Shown one piece after another: positions 1 through 11,362 of a stretch of DNA of 64,000 nucleotides. The stretch comes from Rosa chinensis. Taxonomy: Eukaryota; Streptophyta; Magnoliopsida; Rosales; Rosaceae. The notes beneath the pieces are model-generated. The model was not told the origin of the DNA. It did no database searches and was given only the letters and a program-made list of their open reading frames with translations. The stretch is taken from positions 81,512,824 through 81,576,823 of the forward strand of contig NC_037092.1 of the NCBI RefSeq assembly GCF_002994745.2, in the 5' to 3' direction. The position numbers were made by a program, and so were the translations under genes. The number at the start of each line of letters is the position of its first letter. Positions within the stretch are counted from its first letter, which is position 1.

Positions 1-2070
1 ACGTAGACCAACTGTTTTTAAAATGGCATAGTCGAACTGCAGCATCACTATAGTATCAATTTATCAATTGCAAACCAAATACAATTGATAAGTTCCATAG
101 TTACAAACTAAAAATAAATAAAAGTATCTTCTGAACATTACCAGAATTGGTAGATATGTTCCCCTACTTGGTTTGTTACTTCATGCCACCTCCTCTCAAA
201 TTTCTCCAGAACAATGTTGCCTTAAGGCCAAAAGTAGTGCTCCTGTATGTTTACGCAGGTAAAAATTTAATCAAAATCAACTTAAGCACCCAATTGCATA
301 ATATAAAAGTTCTATCAATAGATTACCAACCCTCTAAACCCTACGAAGTATCTAATCTTCAGACATAGCTTTACATGAAATAAAAAAATGCACATATGTA
401 GCACACATCAAATACATAAGACTACCTTATACCAAAAGAAATTTCTACAAACAAAGAATACAGATTAGCCTCAATCTAAATGCGAAACAGATTCCAACTT
501 TGCAGTGGCTAATCTAACCATTATTATATATTTACCATATAGCAAAAATCGATAGCAAAAGAAAATTGATAAACAATTTACATAAGAGCTTGTAAATCAA
601 AAAGGAAAATATCGAATAACAAAAATAAGAGGTTTCTTCCTAGCTTCTGGGTGTGTGAACGAATGGCTGCCAAACAGATAGAAAAGCCAAACAGCACTGA
701 TTTCTAATGGGTATAATACACACAATTAGTCAAACTATATACTGCACATAATTGCATATACACGACCCTTCAGGCATGAGCATGGAGAAAAAGGAACCAA
801 TCAAATCAATGAATCAACACAAACATTATTGATGAAGAAAAATTACCAGCTAGGGAATCCTTGTGCTCCTACCAAATATTAGCCAACTGCAAGACAACCA
901 TAATAAACAGAAATCAGATAAATTGTTAGCAGAGTAGAGATATACCCATTAAAGAAAAATTTTAAATGAACAACAATTAGAGTGAAAAGACATCCTTAAG
1001 GTTGAATCTAAGATTGCAAATCTTTGTTTTTTTGGCATCGATTCAGCACAGTAAAGCAATTGTAAACCATCGAGACATGAAATTTCAATTCTTTGCTCAT
1101 CCAATCATATGTCTTCCGTACTTTGAAACTTTTATACCCAGAATCATAGTAAAAGTGATGAGTAATTGTGAATAAAGATATTATTATACAGCATCCAAAC
1201 CCAGAAGCAAAGAACATGAAGGCTACCTCAACAAATGAAGAACAAATTCAACAAAAATTACATGCAAGCAAAGACCAAAAAGAAAAATTCACCGATTTCT
1301 ATAAACTGTCCAAGGAAAAATTCACCTGATGCTTTCGGCTAGTGAGTGGTTGTAATTCAATCCATGAGCATCCATTTATCAAAGGACCAAGCACCCGATA
1401 TTGAGTTAGAGCCGGTTGGGAAGCTTCTAATCCTGATTGATGAGCCTCTCTTTCTTCCCATCGTCAAGAAACACCTGCAATCAATGATGAAATAAATACA
1501 ATCACACTATTTCTTCACAACAGAAATATGAAACTTGACTTTAGATAGAGAACCTTCATAAGAGGAGCACAAAATTAAGCCTTCCTTTGACATTTTGCCC
1601 GGTACCTCTGACATTTGCTCGATCGTAACTCAAAATGAGCCATTTGTCGCTGAAAAGCCTAGGTCCAATTCGCACTCTTATTTTTTTGTTTCTGCGGACA
1701 ATGGAGACAACCATTCTAGAGTATCTTTAAGACCTGAAAGAAATTCCGAATTAAACCACAAAAACAAACAATCTAAAACTTTAATCGATTAGAACAAACT
1801 GGACTTGAAAATCGATTACCCAGTTCCATCTTCGTCCTCCTCGATCTTCTCGTCCCTATGTTCTTCCTCCGTCTCAACCAAGCTTCTTATGAATATGTTT
1901 GTTTTTCAAGTTTCTAATCAAGCAGATAGGCGAGGAAACTTTAAGATCGGGATTACCTCTTAAAACCCAGAAGCCAAAAACTTAAAAAGATGAAAACTTT
2001 TAACATCGGGATTACCTTTTAAATGGTATAGTACGGATCGTCAGATTAGAGACCTTCATCGTCAAATCAA
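1..2070 (-). other. Possible spliced minus-strand transcription unit, unidentified
   Basis: Several minus-strand segments look like exons with canonical splice signals. A short start exon lies at 2059-2016 (ATG, 14 codons beginning MKVSNLTIR, then a GT donor). An acidic Glu/Asp-rich segment ends with a donor near 1820. A segment at about 1474-1328 follows a CAG acceptor. Shorter exon-like blocks at about 881-846 and 243-143 also have AG/GT borders. Stop codons in the distal blocks would make them 3' UTR exons or relics. I do not recognise the protein. No long ORF supports a standard gene on either strand. Confidence 0.25.
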
Positions 2071-2646
2071 GAGAACAAATCGACTGCAGGCGAGTTTCAC
2101 TTGAGCTATTGGAGTGTTGTAGTTAAAGCAAAAGAGCCTCTTCGCTCTCAGAGTCTCTTTCAACAGTCCCTTTCCTTCTTATCCGCATCACACTCTCTTC
2201 TCACCACTTTTACGGAAGTCAATCGTGGTTATACGGCCGTAGAAGAAAGAAGAAACCGATGGAAGCATCTAGTACCTAGGTCAATGGCAGCCTGAGATTG
2301 TGGGGGAAAAGCAAGGGCAAAATAGCCTTTTCGACACCCAATGAACAGGTGTGAACAGTAAGTTTGTCTTTCGTATATTTAGAATTGGCCTTGGGTGTAA
2401 TGAGAGGATTGTTGGGTGTCATTTAGAAGTCTGGGGAGCGGTACTTGGGAGCAGTACCAAGTACCAAACTGTTTGATCAAAGGAAAGGAAACTTTTGATT
2501 AAACAATGGAAGCTCGCTAAGGTACAAACCGTACAATATAAACTAAACAGCCTTGGGTCCAAAATAAAGGCCCAAGAAACATCCTTCAATTAGTGCTCAA
2601 TCCACAAGAAAAATCCATGGTCCAGTCCTTGTATATTTGGTAAGAA

Positions 2647-3089
2647 AGTGCGGTTATTGTCACTCGACTAACTATTTTCGTCACACTACAAGTTACTGAT
2701 TTATTAAAAGATTAAAATATCTTAATATAAAATTACAACAAAGGACAATATCTTATTAAAAATTAAAATTTATTTTTTTATCATACCCTACAGAACACTC
2801 ACTTAAACTTCATTATTAATCTCTTCATTAATCGTTAAATCCTAATGCTTTGTTTCTTAGCATTCATTCTCATGTTATACTAACATATTAAGAATTTGAG
2901 ACACAGTGGAACCTAAATAGAAAAAGAATTTGAGTTAAAAATTTATATTAGAAAATGGTATTTTAGGTACTATAAATGGGTGAACTAAGTAGTAAACTTG
3001 AAATTAAAAAAGTATATGTAGGGTGAGAATACTCATAATAGAATATAAGATGAAAAAAGTAATTAGTATGGTGGCAATAGCAGCACGCC
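2647..3089. mobile_element. Diverged MULE-type MITE, copy 1 of duplicated pair
   Basis: The left end (AGTGCGGTTATTGTCAC) and the reverse complement of the right end (CGTGCTGCTATTGCCAC) form a diverged terminal inverted repeat. Both resemble the perfect TIR of the element at 40402-41110 (GGGTGCGGCTATTGCCACC). The interior is AT-rich and non-coding. A 9-bp target duplication is no longer evident. Confidence 0.6.
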
Positions 3090-3358
3090 GTAATATTGGC
3101 CTTGGGTGTAATGAGAGGATTGTTGGGTGTCATTTAGAAGTCTGGGGAGCGGTACTTGGGAGCAGTACCAAGTACCAAACTGTTTGATCAAAGGAAAGGA
3201 AACTTTTGATTAAACAATGGAAGCTCGCTAAGGTACAAACCGTACAATATAAACTAAACAGCCTTAGGTCCAAAATAAAGGCCCAAGAAACATCCTTCAA
3301 TTAGTGCTCAATCCACAAGAAAAATCCATGGTCCAGTCCTTGTATATTTGGTAAGAAA

Positions 3359-3801
3359 GTGCGGTTATTGTCACTCGACTAACTATTTTCGTCACACTAC
3401 AAGTTACTGATTTATTAAAAGATTAAAATATCTTAATATAAAATTACAACAAAGGACAATATCTTATTAAAAATTAAAATTTATTTTTTTTATCATACCC
3501 TACAGAACACTCACTTAAACTTCATTATTAATTTCTTCATTAATCGTTAAATCCTAATGCTTTGTTTCTTAGCATTCATTCTCATGTTATACTAACATAT
3601 TAAGAATTTGAGACACAGTGGAACCTAAATAGAAAAAGAATTTGAGTTAAAAATTTATATTAGAAAATGGTATTTTAGGTACTATAAATGGGTGAACTAA
3701 GTAGTAAACTTGAAATTAAAAAAGTATATGTAGGGTGAGAATACTCATAATAGAATATAAGATGAAAAAAGTAATTAGTATGGTGGCAATAGCAGCACGC
3801 C
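3359..3801. mobile_element. Diverged MULE-type MITE, copy 2 of duplicated pair
   Basis: This is the second copy of the element at 2647-3089, carried along by the 711-bp tandem duplication. The right TIR coincides with the end of the duplicated unit, after which unrelated sequence begins. It has no coding capacity. Confidence 0.6.
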
Positions 3802-4090
3802 ACCATCTTTGATGATATCCAATTGTGAACTAATCTCAATTGCACTTGAATGATCATGCAAATTCATATCATTAATGCTATCCGAATCTTCATTAGAGGA
3901 CCTGGAACCTAGTAGGCTAGTAGGTTCAGATCGATTCCTTGTTGGGCTGCTAGGATTCTAAACTACCCTGTCACGGTGTCATCGACCCCTTATCCAATTC
4001 CAAGTAACGGAATACATTGTGGAAAGGTCAAACATATCAGAAACATGTTAGGATTACATTACTGCTTTGGATTCAGACTCTCAGTTTTTC

Positions 4091-4100
4091 TATATATACA
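4091..4100 (+). promoter_or_regulatory. TATA box upstream of the STP pseudogene
   Basis: TATATATACA lies about 180 bp before the ATG at 4273 and is followed by pyrimidine-rich leader sequence typical of a plant 5' UTR. A TATA box here suggests a duplicate that kept its promoter, although the intron-poor coding region could also suggest a retrocopy. Confidence 0.55.
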
Positions 4101-5393
4101 CCTACTGGCCCATGTCCAAAACCTCATTGTATCTTCCTCTCATCTCTGCCTATTGTGCTCTCATTACTTTCGTTCTTGTTCGTTTCTAAGTTTTGCAAAA
4201 AAAAAAAAACTCGGTTTCAAACCCTTTTCCTCGATCGAGTTCTTTCTTTGGGTTCGAAAAAGCGCAGGGATAATGCCTGCCGTAGGTATTGCCAGTGGCG
4301 GCGGCAAGGAGTATGCTGGAAAACTCACCGGTTATGTTCTGGTAACATGCATCATCGCCGCCATGCGAGGGTTGATTTTCGGCTACGACATTGGAATCTC
4401 CGGTGGTGTAACGTCCATGGACTCGTTCCTGAAAAAGTTCTTTCCTTCTGTGTACCGTAAGAAGGAGCTGGACAAGTCTACCAACCAGTACTGCCAGTAT
4501 GACAGTCAGACGTTGACCATGTTCACGTCTTCCTTATACTTGGCTGCTCTCATGGCCTCAGTTGTGGCAGCCACCGTGACTCGGAAGTTTGGCCGGAAAT
4601 TGTCCATGCTCTTCGGTGGTCTTCTCTTCTGCTCCGGCGCCATCATCAATGGCGCTGCCAAGGCTGTGTGGATGTTGATTCTTGGCCGGATACTCCTCGG
4701 TTTCGGTATCGGATTCTCCAATCAGTCTGTGCCACTCTACTTGTCTGAGATGGCGCCATCCAAGTCCAGAGGAGCTCTCAACATTGGTTTCCAGCTTTCT
4801 ATCACAGTTGGTATCCTTGTCGCCAATTTGTTGAATTACTTCTTTGCCAAGATAGAGGGCGGTTGGGGATGGCGTTTGAGTTTGGGTGGTGCAATGGTCC
4901 CTGCCCTTATCATCACCATTGGCTCCCTAATCTTACCAGACACACCAAACTCTATGATCGAGCGCGGCCAGCACGAGGAGGCCAAGACCCAACTCCGGAT
5001 GATTCGCGGTGTTGATGATGTCAGCGACGAGTTGAATGACCTTGTTATGGCTAGTGATGAGTCCAAGAAGATAGAAGATCCATGGAGGAATCTGCTCCAG
5101 AGGAAGTACAGGCCCCAACTTTGCATGGCAATTCTGATTCCATTCTTTCAGCAGCTTACCGGTATCAATGTGATCATGTTCTATGCTCCTGTGTTGTTCA
5201 ACACAATTGGTTTCGGAAGTGATGCTTCTCTCATATCAGCTGTGATCACCGGACTTGTTAATGTTGCTGCAACAATCGTTTCGATGTATGGTGTTGATAA
5301 GTGGGGAAGAAGGAAACTCTTCCTTGAGGGAGGAACTCAAATGTTGATATGCCAAATAGTTGTGGCGGCTTTGCATTGGTGCAAAATTTGGAT

Positions 5394-5571
5394 TGTTGTA
5401 GGAGAATAGAATTGTGTGTTATCATTGATAATAGGAGCCCTTTAAATAGGGAGTTACAAGGTACCCAAAAGGTAATAGAATCCAATTACAATTGAATACC
5501 TAAAACACATTCCTATTACAACTCTAAACCCTAGTTTGTAGAGGCACACATTATGTCGATATCCTTCAACA
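5394..5571 (-). repeat. 3' LTR of copia A
   Basis: The LTR runs TGTTGTAGG to CTTCAACA on the + strand. The palindromic block CCCTTTAAATAGGG reads TATTTAAA on the minus strand and is the likely TATA region. Next to it, at 5572-5580, is the sense-strand polypurine tract. Confidence 0.9.
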
Positions 5572-5743
5572 CTCCCCCTTGTGCCGCTCAAACTTGGTGA
5601 TGACGCTTTGATTGTTGCCTCGTTAAAAACCTTGCCAGGTAACAAAAACCCTGTGGGACAAAATTAACACTGGTCGAAGGACAAAAAGAGCACAACACGT
5701 CCTTCACTCTTCGAGATCGAACATGTAGACATCATGCCTCCCC

Positions 5744-8700
5744 CTGATGTCAATATCTCCCCCTGATTGCTACAATCATGGGAGTTCGGATAACTTTCTC
5801 AATCCGATGCTCTTCACATGTTTCTCGAAGGTGGATTTTGGTAACGACTTAGTAAATAAGTCCGCTACATTATCCTCTTATCAGATTTGGTTCACTTCAG
5901 TATTTAGAAGTGCATGTTGTCATTTTGATAGAGGGGAGGAGGAGCACGGAAGGTGGCATTTTGCCTTGTGGGGTCCAATCCTACACTTCCGTCATCTCTT
6001 TTCTCTGTAGGGGTAGAACAAGCCCATATCAATCGTACCTCTCAAATATCGAAAGATTGTCTTTATACCATTCTAATGGAGTTGCGTTGGCGCGGGGCTA
6101 TATCTAGCCAACAAGTTCATAATAATTGAGGTGTCCGGTCTTGTATTGTGCTAAGTACAATAATGCGCCTATTGTACATAAATAAGCACTTCTGCTATTA
6201 ACACGTCTTCGTCATCATCCCTGGGACGAAACGGATCCCTTTTAGGGCCAAGACTACGGACGACCATGGGAGTGCATTTTTGACTTTATCAAAATACCTA
6301 AGCATCTATTGACACGGTATACAAGTTCTGAATCTAGACAAAACCGTGTTCTCCCAAGGTCATTCCTCTCAAACTCTGATTTCAGGTGTTCAGCGGTTTC
6401 CCTTAAACCTCAAGGGTTCCAATTATGTTTATCAACATAAACCGCGACAATTGCAAATCCGGAACTTGTCATGGAAACGCGTGGGCATAGTTCATCATAT
6501 CCCTTCCCAATCAAGTAGTCATTTTAGTGAGCATTTCAACCTCGTTGCAAATACGCTCCGTGGTCTAGAGCCACTTGACTTGGGTTAATAAAGTCCATAA
6601 GAACCTTCATTATATTCCGTATCTAGATCCCCATAGAGATACGTAGTGACCACATTTGTAAGCTGCATGTTCAGTTATTTGGAAACTACCAAACTGACAA
6701 GGTAGTGGAGTGCAATGACATCCATTACGAGAGAATATGACTTCTCGTAGTCCATTCCAGGGCGTTGTGAGAAACCTTGCGGCATGAGGTGAGATTGCCA
6801 TCTCTTTTTCTCATCACGCTATCTAACGAAGACCTATTAATGTCAATAGGTTTTATGTTAGGAGGTGTTGGCATCTCAGGCCCGAAATCATTCCTCCTCG
6901 TTAGTGAATCCAATTCAACCTGGATCGCATCTTTCCATTTAGGCCAAGTTTCTCTACGTTGGCATTCTTCAACGGAGTAAGGTTCGATGTCATTGGTCTC
7001 AATAATTCCACGTCTTCATGTACACTAGTGTAGTTCGTAGAGATCTCTATATTCTTAGGAATTGGTTCTAACATTGAGGCGTCCCCCAACGATGTCTCTT
7101 GGACATAACCACAATCCAAAATATTCTCATGAGACGGATTTTGAGTATCAATGATCAATGGATCAAGTTGTGCCAAACTCGCTCTCTTCTTAGGGCGAGA
7201 ATCCATCGAACCTATGGGTCTCCTACTCTCTCTAGCGGAACCCATGGCCTATGACGCCATTATGCCACTTTTGTGGCGTCAGCATACTACCATCCATGGT
7301 AGTGGTGCAGTACACATCTTCTCTGGGTGGCACCATGTCCTCTTGTGGGGACATCAATCCTTGCAGGCATGTTTGCAGCAGGTGTATGTGATCTCGTCAC
7401 TTTTAGGGGATCAAGATGAGACATAGTGGGGACAGATCACGACAATTCCTGTCGTTCCTGTTGAACATTGATGTTCTAATCTCCCCCTAACGACGGGAAG
7501 ACTGTCTCATCAAAGTGACAATTCGCAAATCCATCGAAATAGAGATCGCTTGTCAAGGGTTCTACATAGCGGACTTATTGTTGGAGACTCATGTCCAACA
7601 AATATATATATGTATTCGTTGCAATGACTCATGTTGATGCACTGTGGCGACGCAATTGGCACATGAACTGCACACTCACATATGCATAAATACGAGATAT
7701 TAAACTCGAACCCAGTCACTAGCTGTAACGCAAATAAAAGTTGAGTGGCTGCTATGAGTCGTAGACGAATTAGCATAGCTGCATGCGTTATTGCATAACC
7801 CAAGTGGAAATATTGGTGCGCATTACCAATGTCCGGGCTACCATTGTAGTCGTTTAATGGTGGCTTTTCCGCGAGACCAATTGGGTGTGTACATGGGAAT
7901 ATGATACTTGATATCAATACCCAATGATATGCAATAGTCATCGAAAACTGTCGATGTAAACTCTCTAGCATTATCAAGTCAAATTGACTGAATCGGATGA
8001 TCTGGGTAGTGAGCCCGTAGCCATATGTTATGTGCTAGGAGTGTAGTATAAGCAGCATTTCGAGTGGATAATGGCACAACACGTGACTAGTGTGTTTGCG
8101 TATCAACCAACACCATAAAACATCTATATGGTTCGCAAGTTGGTTGATCAAATCCATAGAATTCCTTTAGATTCTTTGTGAGAATGGAATTATTTCCTCA
8201 ATCTCCTTTGCATAGGATGGTCTCAATCCTAAATAACAGGCTTTACAGAACGAAATATGGGCTTTATAATCAACCAATGGAGGTTTTGGTTAAGCCATAA
8301 TGTCACAATAGACTTGAGAAGTAGAGAGAGGAGTTTATGGCGTCAATGCCATGTATTTGCCGCAGGGGGTAGGCGGCACCGGCCATGTATTTGCCGCAGG
8401 GGGTAGGCGGCACCGGCCATGTATGGCCTGTCTTTGCACAATCATGGCGCCATGAGGCGCATGTGCAGCTCATCGAACCAATTCTTGGTTCTTACTTTTC
8501 TTCGTTCTGAAAATGGATGTCCGTGTAAAGTCTTTAATACACGGATCATCATGTCAAAGCCTATATGTGCCAAGATCCCATAAGTCGTTTCTCATGACAT
8601 AGTTGGATTCAATAACTCAAATAGTGGTTGCATACAACCCACTAGAGCGACACATAAGTTTCTCTAATACTCGTTTATGTTCGTAGTCATTAGAGGTGAT

Positions 8701-9790
8701 GCAAAGGAACTCTGTCCATTCTTGTAATGTGTTTCCACATGAAAATCATTGGCTTTTATATAATAAAGTTCGAATTAAGGTATGTCCAAGACATTAAAGA
8801 ATAGACACTTTATTAATAGCCAATGATTACATCAAAGTTTCTTGATCAAATCTAATCCAAATAAAATGAAATGTAGACAAATTGTAGTCACTCAATCCTT
8901 TTGGTAATTCCAATCAAATATGACCAGGGAAGTAGAGAGAGATGTCGGTGGAGCGAGGCTCTCTCAAGTACCACTAATCTCAATTACTTTCCTAGACATC
9001 ATATTCTAGTGAGAAAGAGTTCAAACCAAATGTCATTTATTCATTAAGGCACAATTGCCATTACATAATTCTTGGAAAATGAAAGACTATTTAATCAAAA
9101 TCTACGGCATCAACATTGTTGTTTTCCTCGCCAGATTTGAAGTACGTAATGATGAGATTGACATCATTGTCATCTCCATCATCTCCTTCGGCTGCAAGAT
9201 GAGCCTCATGCTTTCTCATATCTTTTATACACTTTGTATTATGCAGCTTTTGTTTTGTCACTCGCATTTTAGTGCTTAAACCAATGCTCTGAAGATCCAT
9301 ATCTATAGCATTACCTCACCCATTAATTGAGATGCACCTTGTGCATTTGGACATCCTCCATGGATCCCACGTTGGCCAATGTTGCCACGTGTCTACGTAT
9401 CTCGAGGTTTTCCTTCCTTTGTAGGGCTGTTTGTATGGACCCACAAGTCCATTTTGTTATCCTCTAACTTTTAGGGTTCCGCTCCTTGCGCCCTTTTTTC
9501 GGTGCGCTATTATAATTCGCCTAGTGAACGCTCTTAGTTCCAACGGGCCTTTGAATTATGGTTTTTCACAAGTATGTTGTCAACTTACTCAGTAAATGAC
9601 ATAAGTTGATGAAACCTCGTAATCCATCTAGCATTGCACACAAGCCTAGTGCTGAGACGGGGAAGGTTGAGAGGATTTCTCAATTAATTCATAGTCTGTG
9701 AGCTCTACTCCACAGAATCTCATTAGTAGTGAGGTGATTCTTGACGTTATTTATCCATCGGTGATAACAAATGTCAATTGAATCCGGTTT
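5744..9790 (-). pseudogene. Degenerate gag-pol of copia A
   Basis: This is collinear with the better-preserved copy C. RNase H and RT remnants lie at about 5744-6900, the integrase/RT linker at 6901-7450, the integrase core at about 7510-8160, the pre-integrase region at about 8450-8760 and gag at about 9090-9790. Only scattered short frames survive, for example the linker phrase PIGSMDSRPKKRASLAQ at about 7220-7170. Relative to C, it lacks an RNase H core segment (junction near 5915), linker blocks, and parts of RT. It could not encode working enzymes, so a helper element would have had to mobilise it. Confidence 0.8.
8349..8416. repeat. 34-bp direct repeat x2 in the integrase region of copia A
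   Basis: Two exact 34-bp units lie at 8349-8382 and 8383-8416, each with the GC-rich core GCAGGGGGTAGGCGGCACC. A single related unit is present in copy B near 22965-23000, and a longer GC-rich insert sits at the same place in copy C. This is an unstable insertion site within the pol sequence. Confidence 0.85.
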
Positions 9791-9986
9791 AGTGAAGTCG
9801 GGTTTTTGCATGTTTGCATTCGACATTCAAAGATGAAGGAGAACAAATTAGTTTCGGAGTAAAAACTTCCACGACAACTAATATAAGGTTTCCGAGCCTT
9901 AATGCTACCAAGAAACCGATTTCCAAGAATATTTAGATTTTGATCGAAACATTGATGTTTTAATATGGTCACAGTTTGATGCTTAC

Positions 9987-10051
9987 GGACGCTCTTAGTC
10001 CAAATATTATAAACACTCTTAGTTCATTGATTACGAACGCTCTTAGTTCGT
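9987..10051 (-). ncRNA. Leader hairpin repeats, copia A
   Basis: Three tandem hairpins read in sense as GGACTAAGAGCGTCC (10001-9987), a decayed copy (10025-10011) and GAACTAAGAGCGTTC (10049-10035, stem extended to 10051-10033). Each has a 7-nt TAAGAGC/T loop flanked by a self-complementary stem. They lie in the 5' leader upstream of gag, where packaging, dimerisation or translational signals are found in LTR elements. The role is inferred. Confidence 0.5.
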
Positions 10052-10291
10052 TTTAGCGTGAATCCCCACAATTCCGCTTATCAATTAATCGAACCTATGT
10101 TCGTATTTTTCAAAACCTGCAGCAAATAATAGAATTTAAAAGACAAAAAATGTAGGAACTTTAATCGTAAAATCTTACTTGGCAATTTGAAGGTTTGCTT
10201 CACGATTCTTTATACACGCGCGTGTTGATGCAGGCGTGTAGCTAAATTTGGATTGCTGGAATATGGTCAGAAATTGGTGGTTGGTGGGCTG

Positions 10292-11160
10292 CCCTTCTCC
10301 CGCCTTTTTTCTTTTCTTTATTTATTTTCTTTCCGGGCCCAGCCCTTCTCCCCCTTTTTTCTTTCTTCCTTTTCTGTTTTTTTTTTTCGGCCAAGCCCTT
10401 CTCCCCCTCTTTTTTTTTCTCTGGGCCGGCCGGGTCCCCTTTTCTTTTCTTTCTTCTTTCTTTTTTTCTTCGGTCTTCTTCTTCTTTCTTTCTGAGTTTC
10501 TTCTGGTTCTTCTCCCTCTTTCCTTTTTTCTTCTTCTTTTCTTTCTTGTCTTCTTTTCTTCTTGTTTTCTGGTTCTTGCTTGTGCGCGTGTGGGCAGCAC
10601 CGGCTGTGCGGGGCTGTGCTGCAAGGCGCGGAGGCTGGCTGGGGTAGCAGTTCTGCACGGGTAGGCTGCGCCGGTGGGCGGTGGGTTGTGGCTGGAGGGC
10701 GCTAGGCCGAAGCAACGACAGGATGGTGATCGATCGGGCTAAGCTAGGAGCGGCTGGGCAGCGCGGGCTTGCAAGTAGGCCGGTGGGCTGGTGTGCGGCA
10801 AGAGCAGCAGAAGGCTGCAGTGGTTTGCGGCAAGGAGGGCTGCAGTGGTTTGCGGCAAGGAGGGCTGCAGTGGTTTGCGGCAAGGAGGGCTGCAGCAGGT
10901 GGGCTGGAAGCTGCAGGGGAGGATTGCAAGCTCTGCAGGAGGCCGCTGCGGGGACGTTGCTGCTGCGGGGGAGCTGCTGCGCAGGAGGCTAGCACAGGCT
11001 AGGTGCAGGGCTGCAGGGGGCAGCAAAGCTGGGCGTAGTGCTAGGTGGACTGTATGGGTAGCAGCTGTGCGTTGGGGAGGCTAGGGTTTTCGGTAGGAGG
11101 CTGCAAAGCTTGCGGTAGATTTGGTTTTTAATATTTTTTTTTTCTTTTTTCTTTTGGGCT
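10292..11160. repeat. Low-complexity 5' leader of copia A
   Basis: 10292-10565 is almost pure pyrimidine on the + strand (purine in the element's sense), broken by short CCGGGC or GGCCGG blocks. 10600-11100 is GC-rich and full of GCTGCAG. It includes three exact 25-bp units at 10813-10837, 10838-10862 and 10863-10887. Long frames here on both strands are artefacts of the bias. Confidence 0.8.
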
Positions 11161-11184
11161 AGGTTAGAACTTGTGCTGATAACG

Positions 11185-11362
11185 TGTCGTAAGAGAATAG
11201 AATTGTGTGTTATCATTGATAATAGGAGCCCTTTAAATAGGGAGTTACAAGGTACCCAAAAGGTAATAGAATCCAATTACAATTAAATACCTAAAACACA
11301 TTCCTATTACAACTCTAAACCCTAGTTTGTAGAGGCACACATTATGTCGATATCCTTCAACA
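11185..11362 (-). repeat. 5' LTR of copia A
   Basis: This 178-bp LTR ends CTTCAACA directly before the resumed STP coding sequence. It differs from its partner near its first bases (TGTCGTAAG for TGTTGTAGG) and at one internal site. Confidence 0.9.

Larger units (their letters stand above)
2385..3801. repeat. Recent tandem duplication, about 711-bp unit x2
   Basis: The sequence starting TTGGCCTTGGGTG at 2385 restarts at 3096 and runs nearly identical to the matching ends at 3089 and 3801. Only a handful of differences are visible, for example G/A near 2549 versus 3261 and one extra T in a T run near 3482. The part around 2470-2640 resembles 16180-16330 in the MED15-like array, including the shared phrase about 'attaaacaatggaa' and 'ccatggtccagt'. 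Array-derived sequence therefore also lies to the left of the STP pseudogene. No coding gene is seen in it. Confidence 0.9.
5394..11362 (-). mobile_element. Ty1-copia LTR retrotransposon A, defective, inserted in STP
   Basis: The element is 5969 bp with 178-bp LTRs, and its coding sense is minus. Left of the right-hand LTR, in sense order, come a putative primer-binding region (sense CGTTATCAGCACGAG; tRNA not assigned), a long low-complexity leader, hairpin repeats, and gag, integrase, reverse transcriptase and RNase H remnants. A purine tract (sense AAGGGGGAG) abuts the 3' LTR. The LTRs differ at about 3 of 178 sites, so insertion is recent. The flanks agree with a GATTG 5-bp target duplication if one TG was lost from a TGTG run at the left border. 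All reading frames are broken into short pieces. Confidence 0.92.

Noticed and set aside
10242..11026. Long frames on both strands (up to about 213 codons) rich in Lys/Glu/Arg or Phe/Ser
   Set aside because: They overlap the low-complexity leader of copia A, read in several frames at once and contain no domain. They are products of the pyrimidine/purine and GCTGCAG bias.
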